Part shown: in pieces, positions 1-12,504 of the stretch
Numbering within the stretch: the stretch's first letter is position 1
Layout of the letters: each line of letters opens with the position of its first letter
Assembly: GCA_016808115.1 (NCBI GenBank)
Contig: JAEQBH010001144.1
Location: 372,001-436,000 of the forward strand
From: Tetrastigma voinierianum
Lineage: Eukaryota; Streptophyta; Magnoliopsida; Vitales; Vitaceae
DNA length: 64,000 nucleotides
Direction of reading: 5' to 3'
Program-made: the position numbers and the translations under genes
The notes under the pieces: model-generated
Database searches by the model: none
Told to the model about the DNA's origin: nothing
Seen by the model: the letters and a program-made list of their open reading frames with translations, nothing else

Positions 1-175
1 TTACTCAATTTTGTATGGCATCTATACTCTACGATTGTTATTGGACACTACATTGATTATTCTAGTACTTAGTTAGGCATTACTCATTCACAACTCAGAA
101 CTATGTATTTCGTTATAGTTTTATATGTATTTATTACTTTTCTTGCATTGTTATGACTCAGTAATGTAGAGTCAG
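1..175. other. Unassigned AT-rich left flank
   Basis: AT-rich sequence before the first recognisable LTR. It has no convincing reading frame and no match to the other repeats in the window. It is probably more repeat interior cut by the window edge. Confidence 0.3.
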
Positions 176-1560
176 TGATTAGTGCCAAAAAGGTTATTTT
201 AACTCATTTATTATAGGTTTGAGTGCTTTTGTGTACTACTAATCATTGTAATTAACCCAATTTCACAGCATTAAGGTCCCTATTATTATACCGACGTGAT
301 TTTTGTGGCAAATTTGCGCTTTACAGCTAATCGTGCCAAAATTGTCGAACATCCAAAGACTAAGAATTCAAATCAACTCAATTGCAGATCAAAGATCAGA
401 AGGAAAGAAGAGCAAATGTGAAGAAAAACACCACCGCAGAAAGCCCGTGAGCACTGCCTCGCCTCTCCCAAAGACCATCCCGCAACCCCCCTATTCTCCC
501 GTATTTCACGACCTCATTTATACAATTTTTGGTTTTTCTCCTTTCTACCCTTGTTTTATCCACTTATGTTTGGATTGGATTGTATTTCACTTGGTTTGTG
601 GGCATACATAAGCCATTTTGATACAATCGCTGAACTACGCATTTTTGTCAGAACAAAGTTAGGGCTCCGTTTCCTCCGTTTTTCGCTTCTCTATTTTTCT
701 CCCTTTTCTGTTGCTAAACACCTCCAAGGATGACAATCCTGAGATGAGCTGAAAGTTAAAACCTCTTCCTCCTTGAAGAGGAAGGCTACTAGGGCAATCG
801 ATCTTACAAACTTTCTTGTCTCCCTCAAGTTATCGCAAATGTATTTTTTTCCATTTGTTCCCACCAGAACCCTAGGTCTAAAGCTGATGCACTTCTTAGC
901 TACATTGTAAGTTTAGGTTCGCCATATTCTTAGCATTAGATACACTGATATCCATTAGTTGCTCAGCCAGCCACCTGGAGGTAGGTTAAGGTTGGATTTC
1001 AACTTTAGGTTAAACTGCCACGCTCCTAATATGGCTCGGCAAGCTTTTTTGTGTCTTAATGGATACTTTACTTTAGATTCAATGTATGCCTAATTAGTTG
1101 TCTCTTATTAGTTATTGAAGGGTATTTTTTGAGACATGTTTTCATCATAACCATAAATGTTAAATAAAATGTTTTCTATCAAAAGGAAAATTATTAGTTT
1201 AAGCCAAAGTTAAACAGATCCGCCGAGACTTAATTATATGTCATCCCTCCTCAACACGAGGAAGATCCCGGGAACCCCACACCCTAGGAACCCAACCCCA
1301 GAGCTCAACAATTCAAGGAGTTCTATTTTTCTACGTTATTTTATTTGTTTCAGTTTGCAACCCACCAACCCACCGTTTTATCACCACCTTAAAATCCAAA
1401 CTTTAATTCACCATTTTTGGACTTCACTCAAACTATTCAGATAAGAAAACCCATCCCCGTGTTCGACCTTCGACCACTATGCTGTAGTAGCTTCTGGACT
1501 ACTGTGCAGAGGAAGAGAGAAACAAATTTAGTTGACTCCACATTCCCACTGGCACCTAAT
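176..1560 (+). mobile_element. Athila-type LTR (copy A1)
   Basis: The LTR starts with TGATTAGTGCC, the same terminal motif as the LTR at 12505 and close to TGATTAGTACC at 54322 and 61795. Shared blocks follow in the same order: a 'gagtgcttttgtgtacta' stretch near 220, a 'taaggtccctatta' stretch near 272, and a distal part near 1450-1560 with the phrase 'ccccgtgttcgacc' that also ends the E5 LTRs. The right end is set only by similarity (about 1555-1570). No polypurine tract precedes it and no internal element is evident, so it is a solo LTR or a truncated 5' LTR. Short frames inside it carry no known domain. Confidence 0.7.
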
Positions 1561-1870
1561 CGCCATTACTAATAGACCTCACCTCCCCAACCACGCCTCT
1601 CTTTAGTTTTTCAACTATGTGTTTTCAATCTGATGGTCATCTTTTTCCAGTATATGATTCTTCCCATGCTGAGATCAATGCACTAGAAAACGATAATCTA
1701 TGCCACACGCATATGGAAAATAACACAGCAACAACAAGATCAGAACTGCAACATCAGTCCTGAGCGCCTATGCACCGCCTTCCAAGAGATGTGAAGCTAG
1801 TATCGTGACCATACTTATGGGATTACCCACACCCGAGCTCCCGTGTAATCACTTACCTAAGTCAACAACG
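1561..1870. other. Spacer between two LTRs, unassigned
   Basis: About 300 bases between LTR A1 and LTR Y1. It could be the start of an A1 internal leader, but no primer-binding site or gag similarity could be identified. Confidence 0.3.
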
Positions 1871-3850
1871 CCAGACGCCCGAAACCGGGATCCCGCTGAC
1901 AACCCTTCAACCAAATGGAATTCCTATGGATTTCGTACCGTGATGTCATACCATTGGTTCTCATCGGAATCCATTTTCATTGAAAACGTAGTCTCCTTTG
2001 TTCGGGAGCCTACCTAACATACAAACTTGTATAACAATATAATCGGTACCTCATCCGTGGTCTCAAATGTAAGTAGTATTGACCCCACATGGTCCATCTG
2101 TCCATATCCTCAATATACATCCCTTTATAGGGATTCATTCATTCACATTTAAATCTAAAATATGAAAATAAAACGCTTAATTATAGTCCGTAAGAGTCCG
2201 ATCACGGCCCTCTTACCATAATTACATACCCAATATTTATATAATAGTCCCAAAATAATTTAATTACAAATTTTTTGACAAAATACTTTTACGTATAATA
2301 TTAAGGCCACACATCGGCCTCCTTCATAATCACCTCGTCGAGTCGTCGTTTCTCGTGACACCCCTCGTACTTGAAAGGGGGTCCCATGGTGAGGCTGAGC
2401 AATGGCAGAAAATTTTCACAAGGGCTACTCCTCGCCAAATGCACATTACATGCATGGCATACATAAAACATCAAATCATATCATATAAATAACGCAATCC
2501 TATATGGAATGTTTTCAGGTCATGCATGAGACAGAGACTCTTATGCCCACAACCCGAGTCCCAACTGACTCCCTCACACCTGCAACGCCAAGTGTGAAAA
2601 CCACCATTGGTAAGCCACCCAATGACTTAAACCATTGGACAACCTCCTAAATAATTTTAATTTATCAAATCTCGTGGTGTTTCATGGTGGTGAATTTGTC
2701 TCACCGCAAAGCCACACGCCTTCCCATTAATTCATTTTACTCATATATCTAACCGAGAATAAAATTTTGGTCTTTCACCCTAGGGGGGATCTGCCCCATC
2801 TTGCTTCACCCAAACACACATGATTTAGTATTATTATTGTTTTACACAACCGTTAGTCTTGATTTTAGACGTTGTCCCATTTTCGAGATCACCACACATT
2901 CACCAACAATGGTGAATAACCAACACCATGCACACACACTCGACTCGACGTGATGTGACCATGCAAATGAAATGCAATCACATTACGCGATGTCATGCTA
3001 CACACACAAGAAAGCTACATGTAACATTTATAAACTGATAATTATATTTTACATATAATTACTTCATCAAAATTTCTATGTTAATACGTCAAAAGTGAGA
3101 GAGGAAGATTATTTACACACAAACATGTTATTTAATTTTCTCCAAATAATAACACAATAAAATGGCCAAAATTCGACCTACAGCAAACAAGACACCTCGT
3201 CCTCACGGTTCAGTCACCGACTACCGTGATACCAAAATGCACTCACAAACCCGAGACATCGTCCCGGGATTAAACCAAACCTTAACATACCAAATTCACC
3301 AGAAAACAGCCCCAAAATCTCCGGCCCTGCATCAGCCCAAAAATAGTCCCAAAATTTAGCTTGGATAGTCCAGAACAGTCCTGTGGCTCCAAAATTCCTA
3401 CACTCGGGCCCTAAAAATTGAGAGATCGAATTTACAAATTTCTTAGAAACCCCAAGCTATTAAATGGCCTTAGGTTAGAAATAACCTGCGTAGGAAAATT
3501 CTACTCATAAAGTTGATGAACTCAAGATTTTGGCATCCAATGCTGCAGGCTTACGCCATGCAACCCAACTTTCCTACCCCAATAAACGCTCATTCCATAG
3601 ACCTTAGAGATGTTTAATTTTTTTCCTTTCTCTACTTCTTCTCGCCTCAATATCCTGTCAAGTTTCTTTTCCTTGCATTGACTTTTATCTTTTATTTTAT
3701 TTTATTTTATTTATATTTGGATATAAGGCTCACATTGCGCCATGTGTCCATCTCTCATTTGGGTCCGTCGCCTTAAACAATTTATTATTTATTTTCATTT
3801 CAATTTATTTTAAATGAACTTAGCTCAAGCTATCGGGTCTCACAGATTTT
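1871..3850 (-). mobile_element. Chromovirus-type LTR, family Y (copy Y1)
   Basis: The segment aligns by eye over most of its length with LTR Y2 (27442-31443, minus the X2 insertion). Shared blocks include 'gtctcctttgttcgggagcct' near 1990, the 'aaagggggtccca' island near 2373-2408, 'ggggggatctgccccatc' near 2785, 'taaatggccttaggttagaaataa' near 3460 and a final 'tatcgggtctcaca' at about 3830-3843. The minus orientation is assigned by comparison with the related X family, whose sense ends are TGTAAGACCCC...GGCGTCACA. No internal coding region adjoins it, so it is a solo or orphan LTR. Confidence 0.65.
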
Positions 3851-4129
3851 GAAAAATCTAGTCCCTGTGAGTCACTAAAGAATCAACTTAAAAATCACAT
3901 AAAATTCGTTTGAGCCTTTAATTGGACGAATAGGTCATCATAGATTGCCATGATGAATTAATCAGACAAGCCATTTGGCCATCGTGAGATCTGTAGAATT
4001 TTTCTAGGCTTCCCTAACCATTTATAATTATTATATTATTATCATTTTCCATTTTTGAAAATTTGTAATTTTCCTGTTTTATAGTTATAACGCAGACGCC
4101 ACGCTTTCGACATTTTTAACTGCTTTTAC
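3851..4129. other. Spacer between LTR Y1 and LTR fragment Z
   Basis: AT-rich joining sequence without a reading frame of note. It could include the continuation of either LTR, and no repeat boundary is visible. Confidence 0.25.
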
Positions 4130-5690
4130 CGGGCCGATGATCATGTTCCACCCCACACGGTCTTTCACCTCGGGGATCACCCAATCCATGGCGCCCAACA
4201 CGATTTTTCATTTTAAAAACCTGAGACTCACTGGACGTTGTCCTGTTACCGAGCCCACCATCACCAAACACAATATCGATCTCTACCATGCACCACACTC
4301 CATGTCATGATGTCTCCAGTTTACACGGAAGTGTAACTGCCATTGCTCATTCATACCATGCTACATATTCATGAGTGTTATATGTGCATGCTCTACCATG
4401 CATATCACCCATGCATCATTTAGACATTTATATCAAAAACCATACAAACAACAAAAATATCATACAATTCGTGCCATCATATCAATCAATACACGCATAT
4501 ATTGACATCAAAAGTCACTACTACTCGAGTAGCGACATCCATCAACCTCTAGGCCAAATTGTGACAAGACATGTCCACAACTAGCCTACAATAAGCCATG
4601 TCATGGCCTTATTCATACGAGAGCACGATCCTAAACCAAATTCACATTAGGAACACACAATTTGATCTCCACACTCTTCAACCAAGTATATCACCTAATT
4701 CAAACAATGATATTTACAACTCATATACCAATTGTATAAAATCCTGGCTACAGAATCATTAAACACCATGTCAGAAATGTTAGAAAATGGACCATAACTT
4801 GAGTTATAGAGGTCTCCATTTGGTGATTCAAAGTCATATGATCACGTTTCTGATAGGGATATACATGTTCCTTGATGATGTTAACCAAATTCTCATTTTT
4901 CCCGCCGAAAATCAGTCCCAAATCGGGACAATAGGTTCTGGCCAAAATAGGCGCTGAGTAGTCCCGGGAAACGAACCATAACTTGAGTTATAGTGGTCCG
5001 ATTTAAGATCCAAAAGCCTAACATCACTATTTCTATAGGGCTAAAATTTCCTGAAGAACACGAACCAAATTCTCTGTCCTAACCAAAAATCAGCCCTGTG
5101 GGGAACCGGATATCATATGTGGTCAAAACATAAATATTCTCATAAATCATTATTTTGCCAAACAGCAATTTAGGACAAAAACGGCCAAACATACAACACC
5201 TCGAAGAAACACCGACCAAACCAATCTTCTAAACAGCGCTGATTAAGCCCGAAAGCGGGCCAAACATTCCAACATTCACTCCCAAAAATTTTGGGCTGAA
5301 GTACACGACCACTCACGGCCCCAAAGAAAACCCATGACATTAAATGGCCTTTAGGCTAGAAATAACCCGAGTAGGAAGAAACCCCTACCTCTTAAGGCGT
5401 AGAACAGCTTCCCAGGAAGTCTTGTGCACCTTAACCCGCCAAACCTTCAATCTTCCGAAAATCCGAACTGGAATTAAGGTCAAACTCATTGATTTTGAGG
5501 CCAATATGCAGCCCCTCTCCAAGCAGATGAGATTTAACTTTCGCCCGACGAGATCCAACCACCCGATTCCTCTCAGAGATCGTGAGAGAGAAAAGGTAGA
5601 ACCCATTTTCCTCTCTCTCCTCTCTCTCCTTTCCCTGTTCTTTTTTTCCTTTTCTTTCTTTCTTTTTGTTTTCTTTTTTTTAACCTCAAT
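4130..5690 (-). mobile_element. Truncated chromovirus-type LTR fragment (copy Z)
   Basis: This partial LTR is related to family Y. It holds the central 'ggtctttcacctcggggatc' block near 4160, the 'cacggccccaaagaaaaccca' and 'attaaatggcctttaggctagaaataa' blocks near 5310-5370, and a pyrimidine-rich tract at 5605-5680 in the place where the 54 kb LTR also has one. It stops at 5690, where the terminal TG of the E1 3' LTR begins, so E1 probably inserted into it. The other half was not found beyond the right end of E1. Confidence 0.55.
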
Positions 5691-6972
5691 TGCTTAAATA
5701 AGTAGGTTGTTCCTAATCAACAATATTTATAAACCAAACATTCCTATCGATAAAGAAAGCTACTGCATAGCGGCTCTGCCGGGACACGGGGACGGGTTTT
5801 CTTCTCAGCAGAGTTGGCAAGGTATTGAAAATAGTGCTTTCTAGTTGGATTTTTTGGGTTTGTGAAAATATGGGTGAATGGTTGAAAACCTGAAATAAAT
5901 TATAAAGTTATAAAAGAGAGAATTCCTTGTCTCGGCCACTGGGCTAGGTTCTGCCAACCACATGTCTCCTGTCTTTTTTCCCCTCACAGGAGCATGACAT
6001 ATAATCATTTCCTCAACCGGATCTTTCATTTGCTTTAAAACCTAAACCTAAAATTTTTTCCTCTTTGAAAGATGGCATTTAATGAGCATAAATGTTCCCA
6101 AATCCAGAGAACACAATCTCCTAAACCTACCCTTTAGTAACTAATCGAGATACTATCCCGGGCATCGTGATCTAGTGATAAGTATCCACCGAACTCCAAA
6201 AAGCTTTCTACACAAATACACGTTAGAGCATGCTTAAGATTTTAACCCTAAGGTGAGAAGCAGAGCACAAATACCAAAAAATACTCACTGAAGAAAGAGA
6301 ATACGCAAATTTTGCTCTAAAACCAACACCATGGTCTTCCTTCAAGGATGAGGGGTTTAGTTTGAAAGCATCCCTTGATTTGTCATCATCATCAAGGGTG
6401 TTTGGCCAGAGAAAGGCAAGAAAGTGAAGGCAAGGAGAGAAAATCACAAACCAAGAGGAGGAAGCTGCGGCCAAATGTCTTCAATGGGACAATTTTCGAG
6501 TGAAAAATGATCTACATTTACAAGCAAGACCGAGTTTATATAGGTGTCGAGATAAGGAAATTACAACACGGTATAAGGTCATACTACATCATGCAAAAGA
6601 TGCGCTACCGAAACAAAAAGCGGTAAAAAAGAAGCTAACAAAGAAAGCAGAGAGTATCAAGGAATGCGACCTGGCACTCAGGTTATGAATCTTTCGCGAA
6701 CTCCCCAAAACCTTCATCGAGTTTTCTCTTCTTCAGCATTTTGTGCTCCAATTTTCCTCTAGAATTATCATGCACTTAACCTCGCCGTTCGGCTATAATG
6801 AATCTGCATTGAAGATATCACGAGGTACGGTCCCAAGAAACACACACACAAATATGATCGGTGAGCAAAATGGTACCTGTAATGCATCAATTGAGTTATT
6901 TAAGTTGATTAGTACACAAAAAGTGCTAAACCCTAATAAATAGGGGTCACAGAACTATTTAGCTACTAATCA
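5691..6972 (-). repeat. E1 3' LTR
   Basis: Read on the minus strand it begins TGATTAGTAGC at 6972, directly after a polypurine tract, and ends ...TTAAGCA at 5691. It has the same block order as the E5 LTRs: a 'cactttttgtgtactaatcaactt' region near 6905-6935, a TATA box (minus strand, 6535-6542) before 'ggtcttgcttgtaaat', and a 3' portion with 'ttttcaaccattcaccca' near 5875. The final 'tataaatattgttgatt' near 5730 matches the ends of the LTRs at 13738 and 63145. Confidence 0.75.
6535..6542 (-). promoter_or_regulatory. TATA box of the E1 3' LTR
   Basis: TATATAAA on the minus strand, in the same LTR position as the TATATAAG at 62267 in E5. It is the likely core promoter of the LTR. Confidence 0.5.
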
Positions 6973-6984
6973 CTCCCAACCGAC
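6973..6984 (-). promoter_or_regulatory. E1 polypurine tract
   Basis: The minus strand reads gtcggttgggag immediately before the LTR start, matching cggttggggggag before the E5 3' LTR at 61795. It primes plus-strand DNA synthesis during reverse transcription. Confidence 0.7.
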
Positions 6985-8480
6985 GATTTTTAGTCCCTTA
7001 GCAAACGGAGAAAGAAGGAAGATCATGCCAAGCACAGCATACCAAAAGTGATTTTTCTCTCAAAAAGTGTGTAAGAGCCTTACCTTCAAGATGAAATGGG
7101 ACTCTATTCAAACCACTTGGGAGAATAAATGCTACAGGACAAGTTTAGGTTGTTCTGATTCCAAGGAAATCAACCTAACTTCCACCAAAATCTAAGTGTT
7201 TAGGTGATCGCCACCAATGTCGCTTAAGCTACTTTCTCTCAACCAAGCTACCAATGCCTAGACCACAATAACCTAAATAGAGATTCGGCCCACTTTATCA
7301 TTACACTTATTGTATTGTAGGTGTAATGTCGAACCCGACTTCACTACAAAGTCCATGTAACTGGGATCCATCGATGACTGCCAACTAACTAAGGCTTAGG
7401 CATTGTCAAAAGATCTTTCAACCACTAACTCTAGTTTCACCCCACTTAATGTGACATTTCCTCGAGAACTGACTAACTCATTTAACTCCACCATCCTCCC
7501 ATGTAGCGAAAAATTAAGTCTGCGGGTTCTCAACCAATCAAGCTTAGTGGCACTGTGTTTTGCAAGGTTAAGCCAAACATATACCCGCATTCATGCTCGT
7601 TTCAATGCAAAGCACCGCGGCTTTTCGATTCTCCTTTCTTTTTCTTTTTCTTTGTCTTTTCTTTTGGAAGACATATTGGCCTTCTTTCTTAGGGAACTTT
7701 AACTTATTATAGGTTATCAACGAAGCTAAGGCCAACTTGCAGCAAGAGCAGTGTACATTCCCAGTCTATGGATCTAAACGGATGTGCACTGTGGTGTGTG
7801 GCTAGATAATAGGAAGACAAGGGTTTGATTACTGTGGTTCTCAATGCACAAACAATCAATCAAGATGGAACTAGCCTTAGCATTGATGGTAGCATATGTA
7901 TTTCAACTTTTCAATTTACAGAAAGTATAACCATAAAATATAAAGTAAAATGAGATGCAAAAGTGTAGAAAATAGATTTTATTATATATATATATAAAGG
8001 TGTATTTTTATAAAATTTTCAGGTTTTTGCAAGAGTAACAAGCCTCTAAATATACAAAATGGGCTTTGCTAGGTATGGTACAAGAAAAATCGTAATCAAA
8101 GAAGAGGAAATTACTCCAACACTAACTTCAAACTGCGCTGTCATCGAATGGGGTAGGCCTGAAAGTTAGTGGAGGAAGTGGCACTCGCCTGCGGGTCGAT
8201 GAACAATCATCCTCGTACCGACAGGTCGAGCGCGCCGCGGAGTGGCTAGCATCTGCCAACAGAAATAAAAACAAATCAACCAACTGATCGCAATAAGATT
8301 ATTAACAAAACTGAAACTTAAACAAGACTAAGCAATTAAATTAGTGGCTTATGAGATACTGCAGAAGCCACTCCCAAATTAGCCTAAGGGTTCATGAGGG
8401 TCCGTGAGGAGAATTCCTCCTCCCGTCATGCCTACTACACAAAAATGGGAGCCACTCGTCCATCGGGATCTTGGAACACT
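6985..8480 (-). other. E1 3' untranslated region
   Basis: A non-coding stretch between integrase and the polypurine tract. A purine-rich run (minus strand, about 7640-7700, containing GTCTTCCAAAA) and the sequence around it match the same place in E5 (61040-61170) and E3 (17400-17500). A second shared motif, GCTAAGGGACTA, lies at 6990-7004. A short TA run is at 7984-7996. Unlike E3 and E5, no extra ORF lies upstream of this region. Confidence 0.55.
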
Positions 8481-8489
8481 CTATTATCA

Positions 8490-9470
8490 TTTGATTGGAG
8501 CAGGCTTACTCAACCATTGGGCATGCTTGATAACTTAGAATGGTCCGATCCATCTTGATTTAGCCACCCAAAAAAAGTGGAGTTTGGAGTCATAGAGCAA
8601 AGACTCAACCCCGTGTCAGTTTTTCCAAAGCTATGAGTTGATCATGCCACTTCTTTAATTTGTCCTTCGCACTTTCAATTAAAGTAGGCATCATTCCTAA
8701 GCTCCTCAACTCATTGAGACTGCTGAGTCTTAAGGCCAAATTTCTTCCCATGTCCGTATTCAATTTTTAATCACTTCACCATGCCTTATATTCACTCCCA
8801 CCTACAGTGGCATGCTCTGCCATAAACTAGTGATAGGGGGACATTCTGCAAGAATGGTCTTGTATGTTGCCTGCATACTCCACAAGGAATCGAAGCTGAG
8901 AGACCAATCCTTTCTCTCAAGCCTCAAGTTCACCACTTCATCAATATAGTCTTGATTTCAAGGCTAGCTCTACTCGCCACCGGTCCGAGGCAGTTGGCGT
9001 GGCCACTGAAGCTTGAGCATCATACTTGGATAGGAGATTCTCAAAAGTAGTCGCTGCAGAATTTGAACCTCCATCACCTGATTATGGCTTGGGGAAACTC
9101 GAACTGAGAAAATGCTCCTTTGGCACTTCACACGCAGCCTTGTATTCACCGCTTCACGACACCTGTCTGCCCACTTTGGACACACTGTCAACTCCCCACG
9201 AGATGTAAGTATATCCATGGTGTTGAGGAATGGTACCATGAAGCTCGATGCCAAACATCAACAACCAACAAACTAAGTAATAGGATCAAGGGCATCACAT
9301 GAGGACGAGAGATTTTTTCCAACCTTTGGCATTTGTTGCATTGTTCAAGGCGGTATGTGCATCCTTAAACAAAAATGGTTAATAGAAACCTCGTCATAAA
9401 GACTTTACTGCTTCTTTCGAAGCTTAAACGACTTCCACAGCACCGTCACAAGAAGGTCGAGTATCCCCTC
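8490..9470 (-). pseudogene. E1 integrase, degenerate
   Basis: Integrase inserts the cDNA copy into chromosomal DNA. On the minus strand a zinc-binding segment is readable (EQCNKCQRLEKIS, 9308-9347), resembling the C-x2-C part of the HHCC finger. It is followed by a damaged catalytic-core stretch that aligns with the usual 'IDFMGPFP...VDYVSKWVEA' region near 9100-9260. The C-terminal end SRWIGPF at about 8540-8560 matches the GPF/Y-like tail of Athila-type integrases. Several frameshifts separate these parts. It lies directly downstream of RNase H, in the Ty3/gypsy order. Family placement follows from motif wording recalled from plant Athila polyproteins, not from a search. Confidence 0.7.
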
Positions 9471-9599
9471 GGCTGTTTTTCCTAAGACACTTTCATTATT
9501 TGATCAACACAATATTTGAACAAATATGGTTCTTCCCAATAGTAGGAGTGGACTTTTGCATGGAAGAACTTCTTGTCCTGTGCTTTCCATTATGTTGGA

Positions 9600-10175
9600 A
9601 ACTCCCCTGTTACTAAAAAGTTGACAATGTGGGCGAACCAAGGAGCACTATCCACAATGAGTAGAGACCTCCGAATTCACAAGGATTAGAGGGTTATGGG
9701 TAAGTTGTGTGCTATGGTTAACCTACCGAGAGGTGATCAACAATAACATTTTCTACTCCCTTCTCTATCTCTAATCATGTGTCAATTCTATAGAAGAGGA
9801 CCCACCTGATAAGCTCAGCCTGACATTTTCTTAGTGAGCAGATATTTCAAATAATGACTTATGGAAGATAATTATATTATCTCTTCCTTATCAAATAAAC
9901 ACGAAACTTGTCTGTGATATAAACTACGCAAGAATTTTTCCTATATAATAATTGTCTGATCTGCCTGTGTTGTTTTACATAGCATAGTAAACCACATACG
10001 GTTTTCCCTATGCTCTTTGTCCAAGGACTTCTCCGACAGCGAGGTCACTTGCATCGCACATAACCTCGAAAGGCAATTTCCAGTTAGGGACTATTGGTGT
10101 AGTGGTTAAATAAGCCTTGAGCTCTTCAAAGCTTCATTGCACTCAATCCCATTCAAACTAGCATCCTTTCTAAGC
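9600..10175 (-). pseudogene. E1 RNase H domain, degenerate
   Basis: RNase H degrades the RNA strand of the RNA-DNA hybrid. The minus strand reads LPFEVMCDASDLAVGE at 10030-10075, the conserved start of the gypsy RNase H domain with its first catalytic Asp (DAS). Near 9722-9840 it reads LIRWVLFYRID..., followed by a damaged 'ENVIVDHLS' segment that marks the RNase H-integrase tether. Stops and frameshifts interrupt it. It joins RT at about 10175 without a gap and leads into the integrase zinc finger. Confidence 0.7.
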
Positions 10176-11260
10176 TTATAAATTCGGCCACACTCTTTTG
10201 AGTAAAGTCCTGTATGAACCGTCTAGAGAACATGCATGCCCCAAGAATTGCCTCATAGTCATAACATTTGTGGGGGAGGGGGAGGGGGCAGTTTGGAAAT
10301 CAAATCAATTTTTTCTTTATCAACTTCAATTCCTTTCTCCGAAATGATATGACCCAATACAATGCCTTGGCCGACCATAAAATGGCATTTCTCCTAGTTC
10401 AGCACTATATTTTTCTCTATGCAATCTGTAGGACAAGCCGAAGGATTAGGTACTCTCAAAACTCCCTCCATAGACTGTAATCGCCCATGTAAACCTCCAT
10501 GATGCGCCTACCAAGTCACAAAATGCCGGCATACATCATTTAAAATGGCAAAATACACGCCAAAGGGCATCCTCCTCGATGGCACGTACAATGGGCATGA
10601 AAGTTGTCTTTTTCCTCGGTCCTACAAAGAATCTCAATTTGGAAATATCCCGACAAACATCCAAGAAACATTATATGGGTCGCCAGAATCCTTTAAGCGC
10701 TGATCCATGAATGCAGAAAGAGGAAGTGATTTTTCCATGTTACTCATTTAGCTCGATAATCAATGCATACCCTCCAACCCCAGGGTAAGGCGAGTGGGTA
10801 TCTCCTCTTCTTTTTCATTGTGCACCGTGGTTACCCCCGATTTCTTTAGGCACCGCTCGGCTGACTCACCAAGCGTCGGGTCTGAGCATGCATATAGATG
10901 CCAACTTGCGCTAGCCTTAAGACTTATGTCTAACTTTAATTTCTTGCATATGGGTTCAGCCTTCTTTGTGGTTGCCCTAACGATTTTGCTTCCCCTAAGT
11001 TGATGGTAGACATCGTCAGCTATTGCCCTTCAAATCGACAATTTTCCACCAAAGAGATTTGCTTGCTCTATTCGAGAGATCTCAGAAGTATCCTCCCGTG
11101 CGTTGTCGAAGCAAGGCTGAAATGACCACTAGACATTGCTCATGGTCTTCCAAATAAGCATACTTCAACTCCATGGGCAAGGGCTTGAGCTCAATTTTCT
11201 GGGGCTCACTGATTTCCTCTCCGATTACCAACGGCAAAATTTCATGTTTTCTTCTCCAAT
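10175..11260 (-). pseudogene. E1 reverse transcriptase with upstream linker, degenerate
   Basis: From upstream to downstream on the minus strand: a linker reading KIELKPLPMELKYAYLED near 11150-11200, a fingers segment VPTR..GWRVCIDYR in corrupted form near 10760-10850, a palm segment near 10620-10700, the active-site strand VYMGDYS at 10480-10500, and a thumb/connection stretch with EKCHFMVGQGIVLGHII at 10341-10395 and RRFIQDF near 10200. The family active site is F/YMDD. Here the first Asp is Gly (MGD), besides several frameshifts. The enzyme copied element RNA into DNA. It is certainly inactive now. Confidence 0.8.
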
Positions 11261-11439
11261 GTCCTCGCGATTTACGTTTAACTTCCTCACGCTTCTTCTA
11301 CACACTAATAATCACGTAGTATATCCAAAGATAATTCTCGGCCGAAAGCGCCTTGTTCCTCCGTGGATGGTGTCAATGATACACTCCGTGGGCATCTTCC
11401 ATCGATCGCATGTGCTTTACTTGTGGGAAGATGTCAGCT

Positions 11440-11850
11440 CTGTGGCAAGGTTCACAAGTGAGTCAGACACACCATTTCTCAGAATTGATAATTGCATTGG
11501 AGGTGGCCAAGAATGGTCTTCCTAAGATGATAGGTACATAATTGGCCCCTGCTCCTGGTTCTGTGTCAAGTACAACAAAATCTATTGGGTAGTAGAACTT
11601 GTCTACTTGTATAAGGACATCTTCCATCATCTCTCGTATTTCGATCACCATCAAGAAGATGTTATGATGTAGTTAGCCTTAGCTCCCCCAAACCAAGCTA
11701 CCAGGTACACATCGACAGGAGGAGATCGCACGTTCATCCAACACAAGAAGCCCACGGAAGTGCCTCCTATATTAACTGATATCGTCGGACAACCCGGATC
11801 TTTATATTTCACTGAGTTCAGATTAGATAATGGTATTTACTGCTCAAATA
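11440..11850 (-). pseudogene. E1 aspartic protease (retropepsin), degenerate
   Basis: The minus strand carries an uninterrupted run at 11463-11654 reading VDKFYYPIDFVVLDTEPG and then IILGRPFLATSNAII, the C-terminal half of Athila-type proteases. Upstream, 'PTISVNIGG' wording lies near 11780-11800, but the active-site DxGA segment between is lost or frameshifted. The protease processes the gag-pol polyprotein. A stretch of shared wording in E4 (35100-35530) and E3 (20430-20900) supports the call. Confidence 0.75.
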
Positions 11851-12504
11851 GATAGCTTTTTATCTATATTTATTTTTCATTGTGCATAAGTCCTTTAAAT
11901 ATTTTGCATATCGTAGACTTGCTTAACATGTCAAGTAGGGGAATATGACTCCATGCCTCAACACTTCTAAAATTTGAATCGATTAATGCCTTCTTTTTAG
12001 TTTTTAATGTCGAGGGAAAGGGATGACTTATTTTTCTCAAATAACTGCTGATCACTACCTCGCTCAGTCTCTATAACTTCCTCGCCCCGGTCTATTGCCT
12101 TGGGTGATGGCTGTGCCTTTGCCACTCCTCAGCAAGATTATTAACGGCATTCTAATACACCAAACACCTGGAGGGGAGATCATCATGCAATCCCCAAAGG
12201 TCTGCTAGGTTCGAGAGGAATTTTCCTTTCTTGCATCCACGCCGGTTAGTCAACCCGAGACTGAAGTTCCACAGTCATCTAATTTTTTCTTGGAGAGCGC
12301 CCAAATTTTCGATTTTCCGTGGTCTAAACATTCATCATTGTCAGCATCAATACCTTACTTCAAATTTACAATGGCTTGTTCTCCAGACAGGGAAGGTCGT
12401 CAGGAACCTGTAAGGTGTCGAGGGCTTTGGCTTTCCATGATAAATTGTGATGGTTCCTCCACTCACTGTAGGTGTCTCTACATGGAGCATTTATTGGTGC
12501 CTAC
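11850..12504 (-). pseudogene. E1 gag, 3' part (downstream of the inserted LTR)
   Basis: The C-terminal part of gag on the minus strand. It shows EQAIVNLK near 12370, the start of the coiled segment seen in E5 as EQAIMNLRKVVGNF, and ERKIPLEPS... near 12230, matching the 'QEKG-FPSQ' segment of related gags. The frame is broken many times. It is separated from the 5' gag part (13744-14480) by the solo LTR at 12505-13738. Confidence 0.6.

Noticed and set aside
5605..5690. Ser/Phe-rich protein from the pyrimidine-rich tract
   Set aside because: The run is a low-complexity CT tract that recurs in the related LTRs at 31.15-31.29, 48.1 and 54.1 kb.
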